Source: Moringa oleifera (Eukaryota; Streptophyta; Magnoliopsida; Brassicales; Moringaceae). From it: 64,000 nt of DNA. Below the pieces are notes generated by a model. The model ran no database searches, was not told the origin of the DNA, and was given only the letters and a program-made list of their open reading frames with translations. Numbering within the stretch: the stretch's first letter is position 1; each line of letters starts with the position of its first letter. Below, piece after piece: positions 12,051-26,333 of this stretch. The stretch lies in assembly GCA_021397835.1 (NCBI GenBank), contig JAJFZO010000659.1:558501-622500 (forward strand). Direction: 5' to 3'. A program made the position numbers and the translations under genes.

Positions 12051-12434
12051 TGCTCTCTCCTTACTTCCTTCTCTCTCATTTGTCTCAATCTTCATAAGGA
12101 GTAGCAGCACCCCTCCCCATCCATTCGTTCATCTTTGGTATAGAAATATGTGTATGTATTTTAGTATAGATTCAAAATTTTTTTACGAAATTTAAGTTTC
12201 ATAATTTTAATTCAATTTGATTAATTTTGGTGTAAAAAATGTATTGAGAATGTATATTATTTAATGATTCATATTTTGTGTACTGTTAAATGTTCACCAT
12301 ATAGTTGTGCTTATTTAGGATTACTTAAACATATAAATTTTTTGTTTAGAATTGGAAATTGGTTGGCTTTAGTTTTGCTCTTTGCAATGTTCATATCCAG
12401 CAAAGACTACTCATATTGAGTTCTTTTCTTATAG

Positions 12435-13800
12435 TTTCTGGTATTCAAAGCCTTTCTTCCAGTGTGCAGAGTTCCCCTGAGAAAAATAGGCATTCAGATG
12501 ATGCTTTGAGAAGTCCAAAACTTCTTTAAAAGTTTCTGAAATTTGATCCAAATAAGGAACTTCTTCGAGCTTGCTTTCATAAAGATAAGAAAAAATCAGC
12601 TTCATCAAAAAGCAAAAGAAAATGCCTTTAAAGATGAGCAATAAGATAATGAAGAAACATTAGTATAAAAAAGCTTCCACTAGTGCCAACAGTCAATCTT
12701 TGAAGGGTGATAACCCCATGACACTCCCACTTGCGCCTAAGCATTCCACAGATTTTGGATCTTTAAACTCTTGGATGAGTAAAAATTCTGCTTGCAAAGC
12801 TGCTCTATCCATGGATGATGCATTTTGTAAAAGGTGCTCTTGCTGTATCTATCACCTATTTGATGACAATAAAGACCCCAGTCTTTGGTTGGTGTGTGCA
12901 TCTGAATCTAGTGGGGGAAACTACTGTGGCTTACCTTGCCACATTGAATGAGCCTTTCAACGTAATAAGGTAGGGGTCGTTGATCTTGGGCAATTGACGT
13001 AATTGGATGGTAGCTATTATTATACTTCGTGTGGTAAAGTTTCAAGAATACTTGGGTAAGAACTAGCTTTCATCTCCAAGTAATAACATCTAAGTCTTAG
13101 TTAACAGTCTAGCTCTAGCCTCTCCAGGATACTTATAATTTCACTTCTATTAGAATCATAGCTTACCAACAATGGAGCTTTTTATTAGCATTACTCGAAA
13201 ATGATTCAAGAGTCAATTTGTGTACCATAAATTATGCTTATTTTGCATTGACGTAATAGATTGTTTAAACTAAAATTTTCTATAATCCATTACTAAAGTA
13301 TGTCTCACTTATTACATAATTCTTTCATCTAGCAAAAAATAAAACATTTGCATTATCATGGCATTCTAAAAATCCATTGTATTTAATGTGCCTTCTTTGC
13401 TGGGAAATAATTTCTGTGAGATGAACTGGCCTTGTGGACCTTATGTTCATAAACGAGGTTAGTTTTCTCTAGTTCTATATCAATTAAGAGCCTAAAAGTT
13501 GGACTGCACTAAGTATGAATTATGCTTGCAATAAGTTATCAACCTTGGTCTGACAAAAAAGCTATGATTTGATTATTTATGCAAATGCTGGAAAAAGCAG
13601 CTAATGATAACAAGAGATGCTCGCCGTCTTAATGTGTTTTGTTATAGAATATACCTAAGTTTTAGGCTCTTGGATGGTACTTTCCAATTCAGAGAGCTGC
13701 ATCAAATTGTAAAGGATGCAAAGGCTAAGCTGAAAACAAAAATTGGCTTAGTGAATGATACTTCTGCCAAGATGGCCCGGTTAAAGGGAGAGCCTTTAAT
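12435..13800 (+). pseudogene. Captured fragment of a VIN3-like (VEL family, PHD finger) gene
   Basis: Translation after a TATAG acceptor at 12434 gives SPEKNRHSDDALRSP and ELLRACFHKDKKKSASSKSK, the N-terminal region of VIN3-like proteins. From 12780 it reads MSKNSACKAALSMDDAFCKR, CSCCIYHLFDDNKDPSLWLVC and GGNYCGLPCHIE: the Cys-rich segment and PHD finger. It continues AFQRNKVGVVDLGQL and SYYYTSCGKVSRILG to about 13055. After an intron-like gap, 13587-13800 resumes with KKQLMITRDARRLNVFCYRI and LHQIVKDAKAKLKTKIG, the next conserved exon. VEL proteins partner Polycomb PRC2 in vernalization silencing. Defects are visible: a TGA replaces the Cys after HIE, a zinc-ligand Cys has become Tyr, and several stops interrupt the frame. 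The Cys-rich core 12700-12951 is open for 83 codons. The fragment lacks the FnIII and C-terminal VEL domains and cannot encode a full protein. Confidence 0.85.
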
Positions 13801-14010
13801 GACATAAACAAGGATAACAGATCTACAACTATTATTAAAAGGTATTTTTAACTGTCATTAAAGCTTTTATTTGTAGTAGTGTTTATTTGTTGATTATATT
13901 GTTGTAATTATTGAAACTTAGCAAAGCAAGTCTAAAGTCTTGCTAGATAAGAAAGAAAATTTTAAATACTTAATTCACTCTTTTTTTAAGTTGTCACCTT
14001 AGGGTCAACA

Positions 14011-15010
14011 ACCTACATTTGACTAGCATGCTAGGGCAAGGAAACCAAGGACACTAAGGACATCCAAGATATATAAGAATGCATCAAGATACCCTAAAAT
14101 CGAAAAGGATGTTATAGCCACCAAACCACTTAGGTGGTAAAATCTAGGCCACGTTCGTAAGAAGGGAGAATCGTCCTCAAGTTCACGTCATCTAAGGGCA
14201 AAATGACAAAACTAGACATGTGATGTTCCTATTTAAAATGATCACAAATAAGCTTATCTAAAACTCGTACCATAGCATAAGTCCGTCAAATCATAGAGCT
14301 GATTTGAATATTGGAGGCTATTCCAATTGTTCAATGACGCCCTTTTTTTCTATTATATGAAAGATTTTCATCTAACATTCTAGTAAAAAGCTTGATCTCC
14401 TACACATATCCGTTCACATACTCAAACTCCATAAATGTTTGACTGCACTAGAAGTTATCCTGATTGGGTTTTTAACACTTTTTGTTTTTTTTTTTTTCCA
14501 GATATCAACCTCTCCCGTATTGGTTCCTTTAGTTCATAAAATTAAATTATTTATATCTAATTAAATTTGCATAATTTTGCTTAGTTACACATCTAACCAT
14601 AATTTGAGGATTACAAATTAATGTACCTAAAACATCATCTACGTACAAGCACCTTGATACTTATTTTAATCATTTCCAAGTTCCAAATCATATTAACGGC
14701 CCCTTTAACAGCTCATCAATTGTTCCCTTATTTTGGTTGAAAGTTATAAGCAGCCAATTAAACAAGCACAGGAAAAGTTTACAAGAAAAAATGGATTTCA
14801 TCAATGCACACATTAATTCTATTGTGTATTGCAAACCTGTAATTAGTATTCAACATTGGATGGCATGGGAAAAGTGATGGTCTGCTCCATATCAAATCTA
14901 TTATAAGTTTACAAAATTCCAACATTTTTTATCTCGCCATTTTAAAAATTCCGCCATAGAGGATGCAGAAATTATTGTATCATTCAGGGAAGAACCAGAA
15001 AGCTGAGCTA
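14011..15010. other. Intergenic DNA upstream of the carboxypeptidase gene
   Basis: No coding motif recognised. It begins right after the LTR-like end at 14010 and runs to the promoter of the carboxypeptidase gene. AT-rich. Confidence 0.5.
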
Positions 15011-15013
15011 CAA

Positions 15014-15024
15014 TATAATATATA
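15014..15024 (+). promoter_or_regulatory. Possible TATA box of the carboxypeptidase gene
   Basis: TATAATATATA lies about 350 bp before the chosen start codon. Transcription starting ~30 bp downstream would give a 5' leader of roughly 320 nt. Identified only by sequence and position. Confidence 0.35.
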
Positions 15025-15179
15025 GCCTGCACCCAGTGACAATAGGCTTTTCTTTCTTTCTTCGATTTTCACGAGGGCGACACCAAAATATGCCCGTAGT
15101 TATGCGACCCGTAGTTTTCTCCTTGGTATTGCATTGTATGCAACATTTCGCTTTTGGTAAATGGTCACTGAGAAACTAA

Positions 15180-17672
<2,493 letters not shown>

Positions 17673-18971
17673 TATCACCGTCTAGCTACCACCATGCGTT
17701 GCAAACCAAACTATTATTAATTTTATGCTTTTAAATCAATGATAAAAGTTTTTAATAGTAAGAGACTTGTGAGATGAATGTGATATTATAAACATGACTT
17801 ACGGAGTTATTAAAAGAGTGCTTACACTTCCGTCATCATTTATGAAATTAATCATAGTTCTTGCTTTATTTTCTAAATAATATTAATGTTGAATTCAAAA
17901 CAGTCAAACAAAAATTTCCTAGCCCATATACCCCTACCTTGATAACTAATACTAAGAGCCCTACAATCATATACCAGAAAATTAAATTATTTAATTGCTA
18001 AAGTAAACTGTACTGATTAATACAAATATTGTTTGTTGTTTCCATAACGAATCTTTAAGTCAAATATTAAGTACCATTGAGGATAGCGTGATCTAATTCT
18101 AATGTCTATATATATGCTAAAGAACGAGACAAAATTGTTAGTGGTTAGCTGTTCTATATTTGTCTTAGTTTGCATTTATTTTTCATTTTATTGTGCCTGA
18201 AGTTAAGAAAAATTTGTTGGACTTTGTTTATTTAAACCTTACCGAATATCATGAATAGAACAAGCAATTTTCTATTTTAACATTTATAGTTAGTCCACTT
18301 TTCACCATAAGAGAATTATTCTCTTACTATAAGTGGATCGGTTTGATTAAGACCAATATCATCGATATCAAAGCCTCGAAAATATGATAACCCACAAAAA
18401 AAGAATGGAAGCTGTTGGCTTTTTGATGTGAGTTTGTTGGGTTTTTTAAAGGAGAGAAAGAATAAGAAGTTATAACTCTTAAAATTGAAATAATTGAAAT
18501 TATTTTGAATAACTTATAAAGGCTTACTTTGTTATATTGATGGAGGTACTATTTTTAAGAGAAAATAAATAACCAAAATTTAAAATTGTACTTATCTGGA
18601 TATTTTAAATTTTGAATTTAAAATTCAAATTAAAAATTATTTTTATCTAAAATTTAAATTACTTGATAAAGTAGAAGAATAAATCTTTCTTAAATATAAC
18701 AACAAATGTACGAGTTAGTCATTCTTGCACTAGCAACACCGATCAAGACAGTGATTACGCACTCTTCTCTTCTAAAATGGCAAAACTCGAGTTTCCATGA
18801 TATTCCAATTATGACCTAGTTAACTTAATGGTTTAATAGAATTGAGCAAGTTTTTAATTTTCAAAATATCACTTATTGATGAAAAGTATTTTTGGCCTTA
18901 TTCCACCTCGAAAAAGAAGCCAACCTTTTATTAAAGTGGCTTCATGGAGCTAACAGAAAGGAAGGAGTAAC
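17673..18971. other. 3' flank of SCPL and AT-rich intergenic DNA
   Basis: Contains the likely 3' UTR (AT-rich, to about 17760) and no further gene. A dispersed repeat occupies 18219-18333. Confidence 0.5.
18219..18333 (+). repeat. Dispersed repeat, copy 1 (partner at 37897-38068)
   Basis: GGACTTTGTTTATTTAAACC, then CCGAATATCATGAATA, CAATTTTCTATT and AGAATTATTCTC, align in order with 37897-38068 in the same orientation. The partner has an additional internal duplication. Likely two copies of a short element or LTR fragment; family unknown. Confidence 0.6.
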
Positions 18972-21305
18972 TGTGACACGAGTTATTTTTTAAGAAGAGT
19001 TGTGGGCTTGATTCGGACCCTCTAAATTTAAAATTTTCATAAAATTATTTAAAGAATTAAAAATATGGATTCATTGAGAGAATATTAAGAAAAGTACAAG
19101 AAGCTAGAGTCAAAAAAATGCTTGTAGGAACATTCATGGCAACTTCATGTCAAAATCCAAATTTTGCTCTCAGTAGAAATGTGGAGGAAAAGAGTCACTG
19201 TCACCTTATAGCTTGAAGAGCAACATATTTTTTATTATTTCAAAAAAGGTGCGTAAAAGAGGTCTGATAATGGAATAACTAGAGTATTATTAAAGAAAGT
19301 CAATAAATTTGGTCAAGTGGATTCTCATTTGAGGTGTTCTCGAACTATCATTAGAATACTCTATCTTTAGTAGCACCGTTTACGATCAAAATTAAGCTGA
19401 GGTCAAGTGTTTCCCAAGATTGGGATTAACTCAAGGTTGGGAGTTTTCTAAGATCGAGATTAAGCTAAAGTTGAAAGTTTTCTCATATCAAAAATTTTTC
19501 TAGATCAGGATTTCATTTCATCCAGGCAAGGACTAGGATTTTCTTAGGTTTGGATTAACTCAAGGTGAGAAGTTTCCAAGGTCAAGATTAACTCATGATC
19601 AGGAAAGGTCGAGATTAAGATTTTCCTTCATCTGGTCAAGATCGAGAATTCCCTTTATCAAGTCTAGGATTTGAATTTTTTTCATCATTAAAATTTGAAA
19701 TTCAAAGCTTAAGATCAGGAATCAAAATCTACCATGAGAACACTCATTCTAAAAGGTTCAACATGCTAGCAAACCTCTATAATCAATGACAGAGCTGATA
19801 ACATGGTACGTTGTCATTGGACATGTTGACATCGTTATTGGGCCAACTGATATGGCATGCTAAGCTAACGTGATTGGGCGAGCTGACATGGTACATCATT
19901 ATTGGAAATTCTATTACTGATGTGGTAATACTTTACTTCTAATAGGGTATGTCATTATTGGAAATGGTATTACTGATGTGGCAATACTTTGCTTATAATA
20001 GAAAAAGATTAAATGCATCCCACAACTTGACATCGTCTGATTCTTTACCAAATTGAGCAAGATTTGAGCTGAGAATTGCATAAAGGAGGACAAACTAATG
20101 AAGCAGACTATAAGCTTCCTCAAATTATAAAGACTGAGTCAAAAATTGGAAGAATTGGGTGACACAACAAAAGTCAACATGGCAGACATGTCCTTGCATA
20201 ATTCAAAGGGTAATCAAAGAAGATAGTAGTCTCACGACACTTGGATGAAGCTAGAGAGTGTGAAAAGCAAGTCAAAGTCAATAAACACACTTCAGAAAAG
20301 TCTCAGTAGACCTCTTGAAGCCAAGAAGACTCTAATAAGCTTGAAGGCAGAGGCTAATAAGCGCACTACACATTTTCTTTTGCCCTTCGTTTGATGCTAC
20401 TCTATGCCGATGATTTCTTCTATAAATAGAGGTAGTCCTCAGTTACAGGGGGGACGAAAGTAAGAAAGGGAGAGACATAGAGGAGGGAGGATAAATACAT
20501 AAACAGACATATCAGATGAAGATCAAGCATTATCCTTGCATTCATAAACACTCATAGCAAAAGAAAATTCTCTCAAAAAAAAAAACAAAATTCTCTTTAT
20601 AGCCTTTTTAGTTTTCATTGAAGTTTTTTAGTTTATGATCAAAGAAGTTTTCATTGGAAATCCTATATATATTGAAAAAGGGGAGAAATTCTATGAAAAG
20701 GGTAGAGGACTTCAAAAGGTATCCAAACTCTTTTCTTGAATTCATTTACTATAGCATATTCATTTTCTTAAGTAAAATTACTTAAGTTGAGGTAATTATC
20801 ATTAGATTCTTATTAAGTTATATGCTTTGATCTATTTAATGTTTTACTATATAGCTAAACGATGTTAATAGGAAAAGAAAATATTTTCATATTAGAATTT
20901 TTCTTTATAAATTTTATTTTTCCTCTTAATAAAAAAATATTATATATATGATTTCTAACCTTTTATTTTGAAAAAAAAAAAAAAAAGGAGAGGTGAGCAA
21001 GTGAAAACCACATTCTTCTCCCTAAAAAAATAAATCAAGAATGAGTAAGTACGAAGTTTCAAGTACTTTTCAAAATACTTCTAAAATTACTGTTCAAGAA
21101 AAAATTGAATGGCACCAATTTTTGGGTGTTTTGGGGGTGCTAATCATTCCCAAGCGTAACTAACTCTTGGAATCTAGAATCTTAACTTTTTTTTATTCGT
21201 TAGTCTTACTCTAAGATGGTGGCAATCACAGCTAGAAAGTTTGGTGGCGATTCCTGGCACTTTTTCTCATTGTGGGTTTCCTCAGTTGAAACCTTAATCG
21301 TGACA
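18972..21305 (+). mobile_element. Gypsy-type LTR (solo LTR or remnant)
   Basis: Begins TGTGACACGAG at 18972 and ends ...CGTGACA at 21305 (TG...CA). Features typical of long gypsy LTRs are a TATA box TATAAATAGAGG at 20421 followed by a purine-rich leader, a GGGGGTGCTAATCATTCCCAAGCGTAAC-like segment near 21130, and GGTGGCGATTCCTGGC near 21243. These last two match the conserved 3' part of Tat/Ogre-like LTRs. Degenerate GGTCGAGATT motifs recur at 19400-19660. No primer binding site, polypurine tract or pol was found next to it, so ends and solo status are provisional. Confidence 0.5.
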
Positions 21306-21314
21306 CCTCAAACA

Positions 21315-21672
21315 TGACATAGACAAAGAGTCCAAATGTTGAAACCAAAAACACTCAAATAAGCCTTTAGTCATGTGAAAATGAGAGACGATTAGTTACT
21401 TCTTTCATAAAGATTTACACAAACACCACTAATTAACCAACCTCTTCTAAGCCTTCCTTCGTCAACAAGATCTCAAACGACAATGCTTATGAAGCAACTA
21501 ACATGGGAAAAAATGTAAAAAACAAGAGCTCAACGTCTTTGATCAAAGCAAGTAACATAGGAAAAAATACTTTACACACTATTGATGATAACGGTCCCAA
21601 TCAAAGTTGTTGACTTACTCCAAGAAAATAATTCTCTTGGGGTGAGAAAAGGACCACAAATATTAGAATAGA
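21315..21672 (+). repeat. Dispersed repeat, copy 2 (partner at 5488-5714)
   Basis: Aligns with 5488-5714 in the same orientation, with about 120 extra bases before the final GAGAAAAGGACCACAAATATT block. It directly follows the LTR-like end at 21305, so it may be part of the same retrotransposon. Confidence 0.6.
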
Positions 21673-22559
21673 AAATTGTTTCTTGTATTCATAGTATTCT
21701 ATAGGAAACAAAAGTCTAACAAGCTTTCTTAAACATGGGGCATGATAAAGTAGGAAACAAATGCAACTTAAAACAAAGATGAAAACAAACATTAAAAACT
21801 TTGTTCTATTCTTTAGCATCTAAGCTTGGAATTAGACCACGTTTTCCTCAATCACTCTCAATGTGCTTAAGATTTAGCTTAGGGATCCTTTTGGAATGAC
21901 ATACCAATTTATCAACCTCTTATAGGTATAAACCCATAGCTAGTTTTGAATTACATGGGTTTCTATATCATGTAGATTATTGCAAAATAATTTGTTTGCC
22001 TATTGCATCTTAACCCAACCATTCACCAACCTTTTGAAGAAATAACAATTTGGACGGATAGACGAGGTAGAGACTACATTTACTTCCCTCAAACAAGCTA
22101 TGACATCACTTCTAATTTTTCCATGCCTAACTTTAATAAAGCTTTTGATAAATACCTATTTTGTACTTTATGAAATTTTATAAGTTGCTTAGAGTAAGCT
22201 TATCTTAAATGCACATAGGCATTTTACTTCGTCAAGATAATGCTTCATTGGGTTTATACTTCATGGGATTTATTCTTCATCAAGTTTATATTTTATTAGG
22301 ATTTGATAAGTTAAGTGACTTCATTGTTTTTTGGATTTTCCCAAAGAATGCAAAGGTTGTTAGATGGTTGTGCTTCATCAAGAACTAGTGTTAATGGCTA
22401 CGTTTTATGTCACTTAGTCATTTTTTGATTAGTATCACAGGATAAATAGAAGTAAGTCACCCTATGATAATGCTAAGTAAAAGATTAAAGTATCAAAAAT
22501 GATACATTTCATAAAATTTAAAAGAAGTTCATATAAGAAAAATCAAAAGGTTAAAATGC
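21673..22559. other. AT-rich stretch, nothing recognised
   Basis: No domain, terminus or repeat recognised on either strand. Confidence 0.45.
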
Positions 22560-22789
22560 AATACGATTACAAATGAATTCTAAAATTAATTAAACCACAT
22601 TGGTAGTATTTTCTTGGGTAGAGACTTCAATTGCAACATTTGAAGTGGCGTGGGCACTTTAGGTTCAAGAGTAATGGCTACAACATCTACTATAGGAGCT
22701 AGCTGGTTTAATGCTTCATCTATTGGCTCAAGTACTAGCTTTTGAGTGTTGTTAACCAATGACACCTCTAAGTTCTGTGATGTATAGAT

Positions 22790-23720
22790 GAAGAATCTTT
22801 AATTGAAGGCACCACCTGCATCTAATTCAAGTCAACTTCAAAAAGCTAACCTTTGATATTCTTGATGAATCTCTTATGGATGTAACAATACAAGTAAACT
22901 GCCTATTCCCTAATCTGAGCCTTGTATTCATTAGGAGGCTTTGAAGTCATCAATGGCTCAAACTGGGATTCCTACTAAACCTTCTTTATTTCATTCAGAT
23001 GTTTCAAAGTCATCTCATGTTTAACTTAATCGACCTTAGTGTTATTGATGGCTTGAATTTGGGCTAGTTTAATTCAAGTATTGCCCAACTCTGATTTAGT
23101 TTTACCTAAGCTATTCTTTAATCTTTTAACCTCAACCATATAAACATGGCTTCTGTTCATAGCATCCTTAGCTGAATTGTTCACTTATTCAACCTCCTCA
23201 ATATAGTGGGTCAACCTAATGCTTGTGTAATTATACTTATTGGTCAAAAGGGTTATGTGCTAAATAGTCTGCATCAAAGTAACATCAAGAAAGTAGATCA
23301 AAGGAGTTAAATAAGGAAACTAAACTTAAATAAAAGCTCCAAAACTTTAACATAACTGAAAAAGAAAAGAATTGCAATAGATTCAAGAAAGAATATTTAC
23401 CTCTCTAATGTGCATCATTATGTTGCCCAAGAACTTTGGGTTGTCCTCAAATTCATGCCTTTTTAAGTCTTTAAGCGGGATGAATTTGGACAACCATTCA
23501 TGCATGAGACTTGGATGATTTAAACTACAATCAATTGGTAAATTCCAATCGAAAAGAAATCTATTTGAGTTAAGGAAGACCTGACAGAGGTAAAGGGAAT
23601 GTGTCCATAATGCCTTAATCTTTCAGATCATTAGTGGCTTTCGCCTTCCTCTTGGATAATTGCTTGTTATGAGGATTAGCTTTGCTCTTCTTTGGCATTA
23701 AAAAAGCAAAAAGAGCAATG
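22790..23720 (-). pseudogene. Spliced coiled-coil protein relic, probably transposon-associated
   Basis: On the minus strand an exon-like segment starts near 23697 (MPKKSKANPHNKQLSKRKAK, basic) and runs, with a frame break, through MHEWLSKFIPLKDLKRHEFE and DNPKFLGNIMMHIRE to a GAG|GTAAAT donor at 23400. A 132-bp intron ends in TGCAG at 23269. The next exon continues LTNKYNYTSIRLTHYIEEVE and EVKRLKNSLGKTKSELGNT, a coiled coil, to about 22850. Multiple TAA/TAG codons break it. The protein family is not recognised. The layout (basic N-terminus, helical middle, long coiled coil) resembles proteins encoded by some plant gypsy-type elements, but this is inference. Confidence 0.4.
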
Positions 23721-24275
23721 ATAGGAATAGGCTAGGGAGCCTTTCTCTTTTGAGTAGCTTTTGAAGACTGCCCTTTATTTTGAACTTGTAATGATGGTCT
23801 CATCGAAGGAACAAGGAGTTCTAGTGGAATGTGGCTACTCTTGGAATTGACACCAAGATATCGTCAATATAGAGTTAATGAATGGGAAAGAATGAGGGAA
23901 TGAATCGAATGAGAATTTATTCTAGAACTTGAATAAGAGTTGGAGTTTGTTAGAGAATTGGGATAAAAGCTTGAATAAAATTTTTGGTTTGACATATGTT
24001 GGTTCTTGGCTAGGGGTTTGGTAGAGGTAAAGATAAGTATGAATATAAATTGTAATCTTTGGTACCCGAACTAGAAGATGATACTTCAACTGATCTAGAA
24101 CACCTATCGAAAGGACATATTTTATTCTAAGGCTTAATACATTTAGCGATAATTATCCTAATGTCATCAATGTAAGCTATCTTTACCTCGATGTTTTGAA
24201 AGATATTTTTTAAAAGGCTCTACATTCGGGTGGACCTTTTTATCATGGATTTCTTAATGGCCTTTTTTTAGATGT

Positions 24276-24509
24276 TCAACTCGAGATAGATCTTAGAGCA
24301 CAAAGTTCAAAGGTATTTTTCAGACTAGTCATTATTGTTGAAAGCAAGCCCTTAGGAAAGAGCTTAGGTTCGATATTACTAAAGTAATAAAATTTATTCT
24401 CTGAATCTCTATCATCTTTATTAGCTTTCAACTCAAAGAACTTGATGAAGAAAAGAATAAAAAAGTTTGTGTAGTTTAGAGTGAACAGCTTACAGATGAA
24501 GACTATCAT
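24276..24509 (-). pseudogene. Open fragment possibly upstream part of the same coiled-coil relic
   Basis: A 77-codon minus-strand frame contains ELKANKDDRDSENKFYYFSN, a charged protein-like stretch in the same orientation as the relic at 22790-23720 and about 600 bp upstream of it. No domain recognised. It may be an exon of the same decayed gene or chance. Confidence 0.25.
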
Positions 24510-25660
24510 GCATCTCTAGGCATTTAGAAGTAACAAAAAAGTTAAGATGTTAAATTGGTGAGATGTATTCTAAAAAATTGAGTGAATGGGTAGATCTTGG
24601 TCGCCTTCCAAAAAATACTAAAAGACTGTGACCCAGCATTCATGTCCAGTTTATAGTCCATTAAAGGGTAAAGATAGTTTTAACTAGATGTATTTTGGAA
24701 TGAAAAAGTTATTCCTAACCTATTTTAAACCATCATTCATTTAAAGAAGACCCTAGATTTTTAGCCATTAAATAGAAAAGAGAATAAAGATAGAGAAACT
24801 AACCCAAAGAAAAAACAAATATAAGGGAAAGTTAAAACTGTTGTTATCGAAAGTTGTAGAAAAAAAAAAGAATGACTTACTAGAGAAGACAAGTCAGGAA
24901 AAAGAGAAAGTGAAGCGAAAATGAAAAATGACTTTTCAATGTGTATTTGAAAATGAAGAGGTTCATGCCAAAAAGTGTAATGCTTAATCAAAGAAATGAT
25001 TCTGAATGCCTAAGTTGTAATTTAATGATAAGGTGTGAATGAGCCATTAATATATGAGAAGAGTAGTTGTTATGAGTGCCTAGTGGATTGTTGAGCTGGC
25101 AATGAAGACTTCAATCTTAGACCCCAATCTTAATGAGCCTCAATCAAAGATAATTTCAAACAAAACCAAAACTTGTTCACTTATAAACTCGATCATGAAA
25201 AGACCTCAAATAGCAGAAAGGTAAGATATAAAGATAATCCAAATTTCAAAAGAAAGACTGATCTAGATTCATTTGTTTGCAAGTAGTGAAAGGCATTGAC
25301 TAGGCCAGGCTAGATCATTGGACTCCCTAATCTAATATTTCTCAATCTAAAGAGAAAGTGCTAAAAATCCTTATCTTGGAGATTATTCCCAATGAATCAT
25401 CAGAGAAAAATAGTAAATTTGATAATGATGGATCACGATTTATAGTTCTTTAAGCTAAAGTTTTGACTTGAAAGACTTCGACTTGAAGATTATTCTAAAT
25501 GTAGCTGAAAGATGTTAGAAAAGTGTAGATGAATCAAGAAGAGGTACACGAAATACAAGAAGTGGAATACGCACTCATTTATCATTCACCTAAAAGGATT
25601 GTCTAGTGCACATGATTCCTTTTGGCGCCTTACATTTTTTAGACTTTTGGTAGACTATTC
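24510..25660. other. AT-rich stretch, no gene recognised
   Basis: Only short low-complexity frames. Nothing identifiable on either strand. Confidence 0.45.
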
Positions 25661-26040
25661 CCAACAAATTCTCCTATAAATAAATCCAAGATTGAAGAAG
25701 AAAAGACCTTCACAATCATAATGAAATTAGGCAAAGATACTATGTGTTTCTCTAAAATAAGCTATTCTTAAACACACGAGAGCTTTCTTGATTTCAATTT
25801 TACTGCTAGAGAAAGATTAATAGAAATTGAGATTTGTTAGATTCAAGGTAGCTCATATAAATTATTTAATGTAACTCTTCTAATTCTTTAGTTGAATTGT
25901 GAATAAAATTGATCAGTTGATCAAATCTTTGAATTCTTGCTATCTTGATTATTTCTTAGTTTCTTTTATTTCTATTTGATTTCATATTATTATACTTCCA
26001 TCTCCATGTTTTGCACAAAAAAAAAGAAAAAATGAATTTT
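25661..26040 (+). repeat. LTR-like segment
   Basis: TATAAATAAATCCAAG at 25675 is followed by a leader-like stretch (AAGAAGAAAAGACCTTCACAATC) and an ATTGATCAGTTGATCAAATCTTTGAATTC block before an A-rich run near 26020. The composition resembles the R/U5 part of a plant LTR. No ends were defined. Confidence 0.3.
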
Positions 26041-26333
26041 AGAATGATGTGGCTCAGCAGTAGCTTTTTCATAGAATTTTAAATAAAATTGTTTTTTTTT
26101 TAGAAAATGTGATATGATGGTAATCGTGTCTCATTACTATCAAAATTTCATCATCATGATCATTCTTTAATTTTTTTTTCAAAAGGTATTAGCAAAAAAG
26201 ATTTTAAATGAACGTAATTGAATTGGTAGTCCTATCATATTGTTTTAAATAAAATGGTTTTATTTTGGAATGAAAGTGTAAACGGTAGTCCCATTTAATT
26301 TTTATGATTATTTTAATAAATTTCTTCAAGATC

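Larger units (their letters stand above)
11269..13881 (+). mobile_element. Complete non-autonomous CACTA element carrying a host gene fragment (Pack-CACTA)
   Basis: The element starts CACTACTACAAAAATT at 11269 and ends TTTGTAGTAGTG at 13881, giving 12-bp perfect terminal inverted repeats. It is flanked by a 3-bp direct repeat TTT (11266-11268 and 13882-13884), the expected CACTA target duplication. TTAATGACAGTT boxes lie just inside both ends. No transposase is present in its 2.6 kb. Instead it holds palindromic subterminal motifs, a tandem repeat block (11757-12050) and a multi-exon fragment of a VIN3-like gene (12435-13800). Its 3' end is nearly identical to that of the element ending at 2638. 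It sits inside an LTR-like segment and is therefore younger than it. Confidence 0.88.
10045..14010 (+). mobile_element. LTR-like segment of a Ty1/copia-type element, split by a nested CACTA element
   Basis: At 10045-10056 a polypurine tract AAAGGGGGGAGA sits in the context TTGATGCCAAAGGGGG, the usual end of the internal region in Sirevirus-like copia elements. A second purine tract is at 10306-10320, so the LTR start is uncertain (about 10058 or 10325). The following ~1.2 kb reads like such an LTR (TTTTGATGATAACA near 10369; GAGATTGGATAAAGTG near 11070). It stops at 11268, where the CACTA element begins, and resumes at 13882 through TTAAGTTGTCACCTTAGGGTCAACA, ending in CA at 14010. No 5' LTR or pol was recognised, so this is a lone LTR or 3' remnant. 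Confidence 0.55.
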
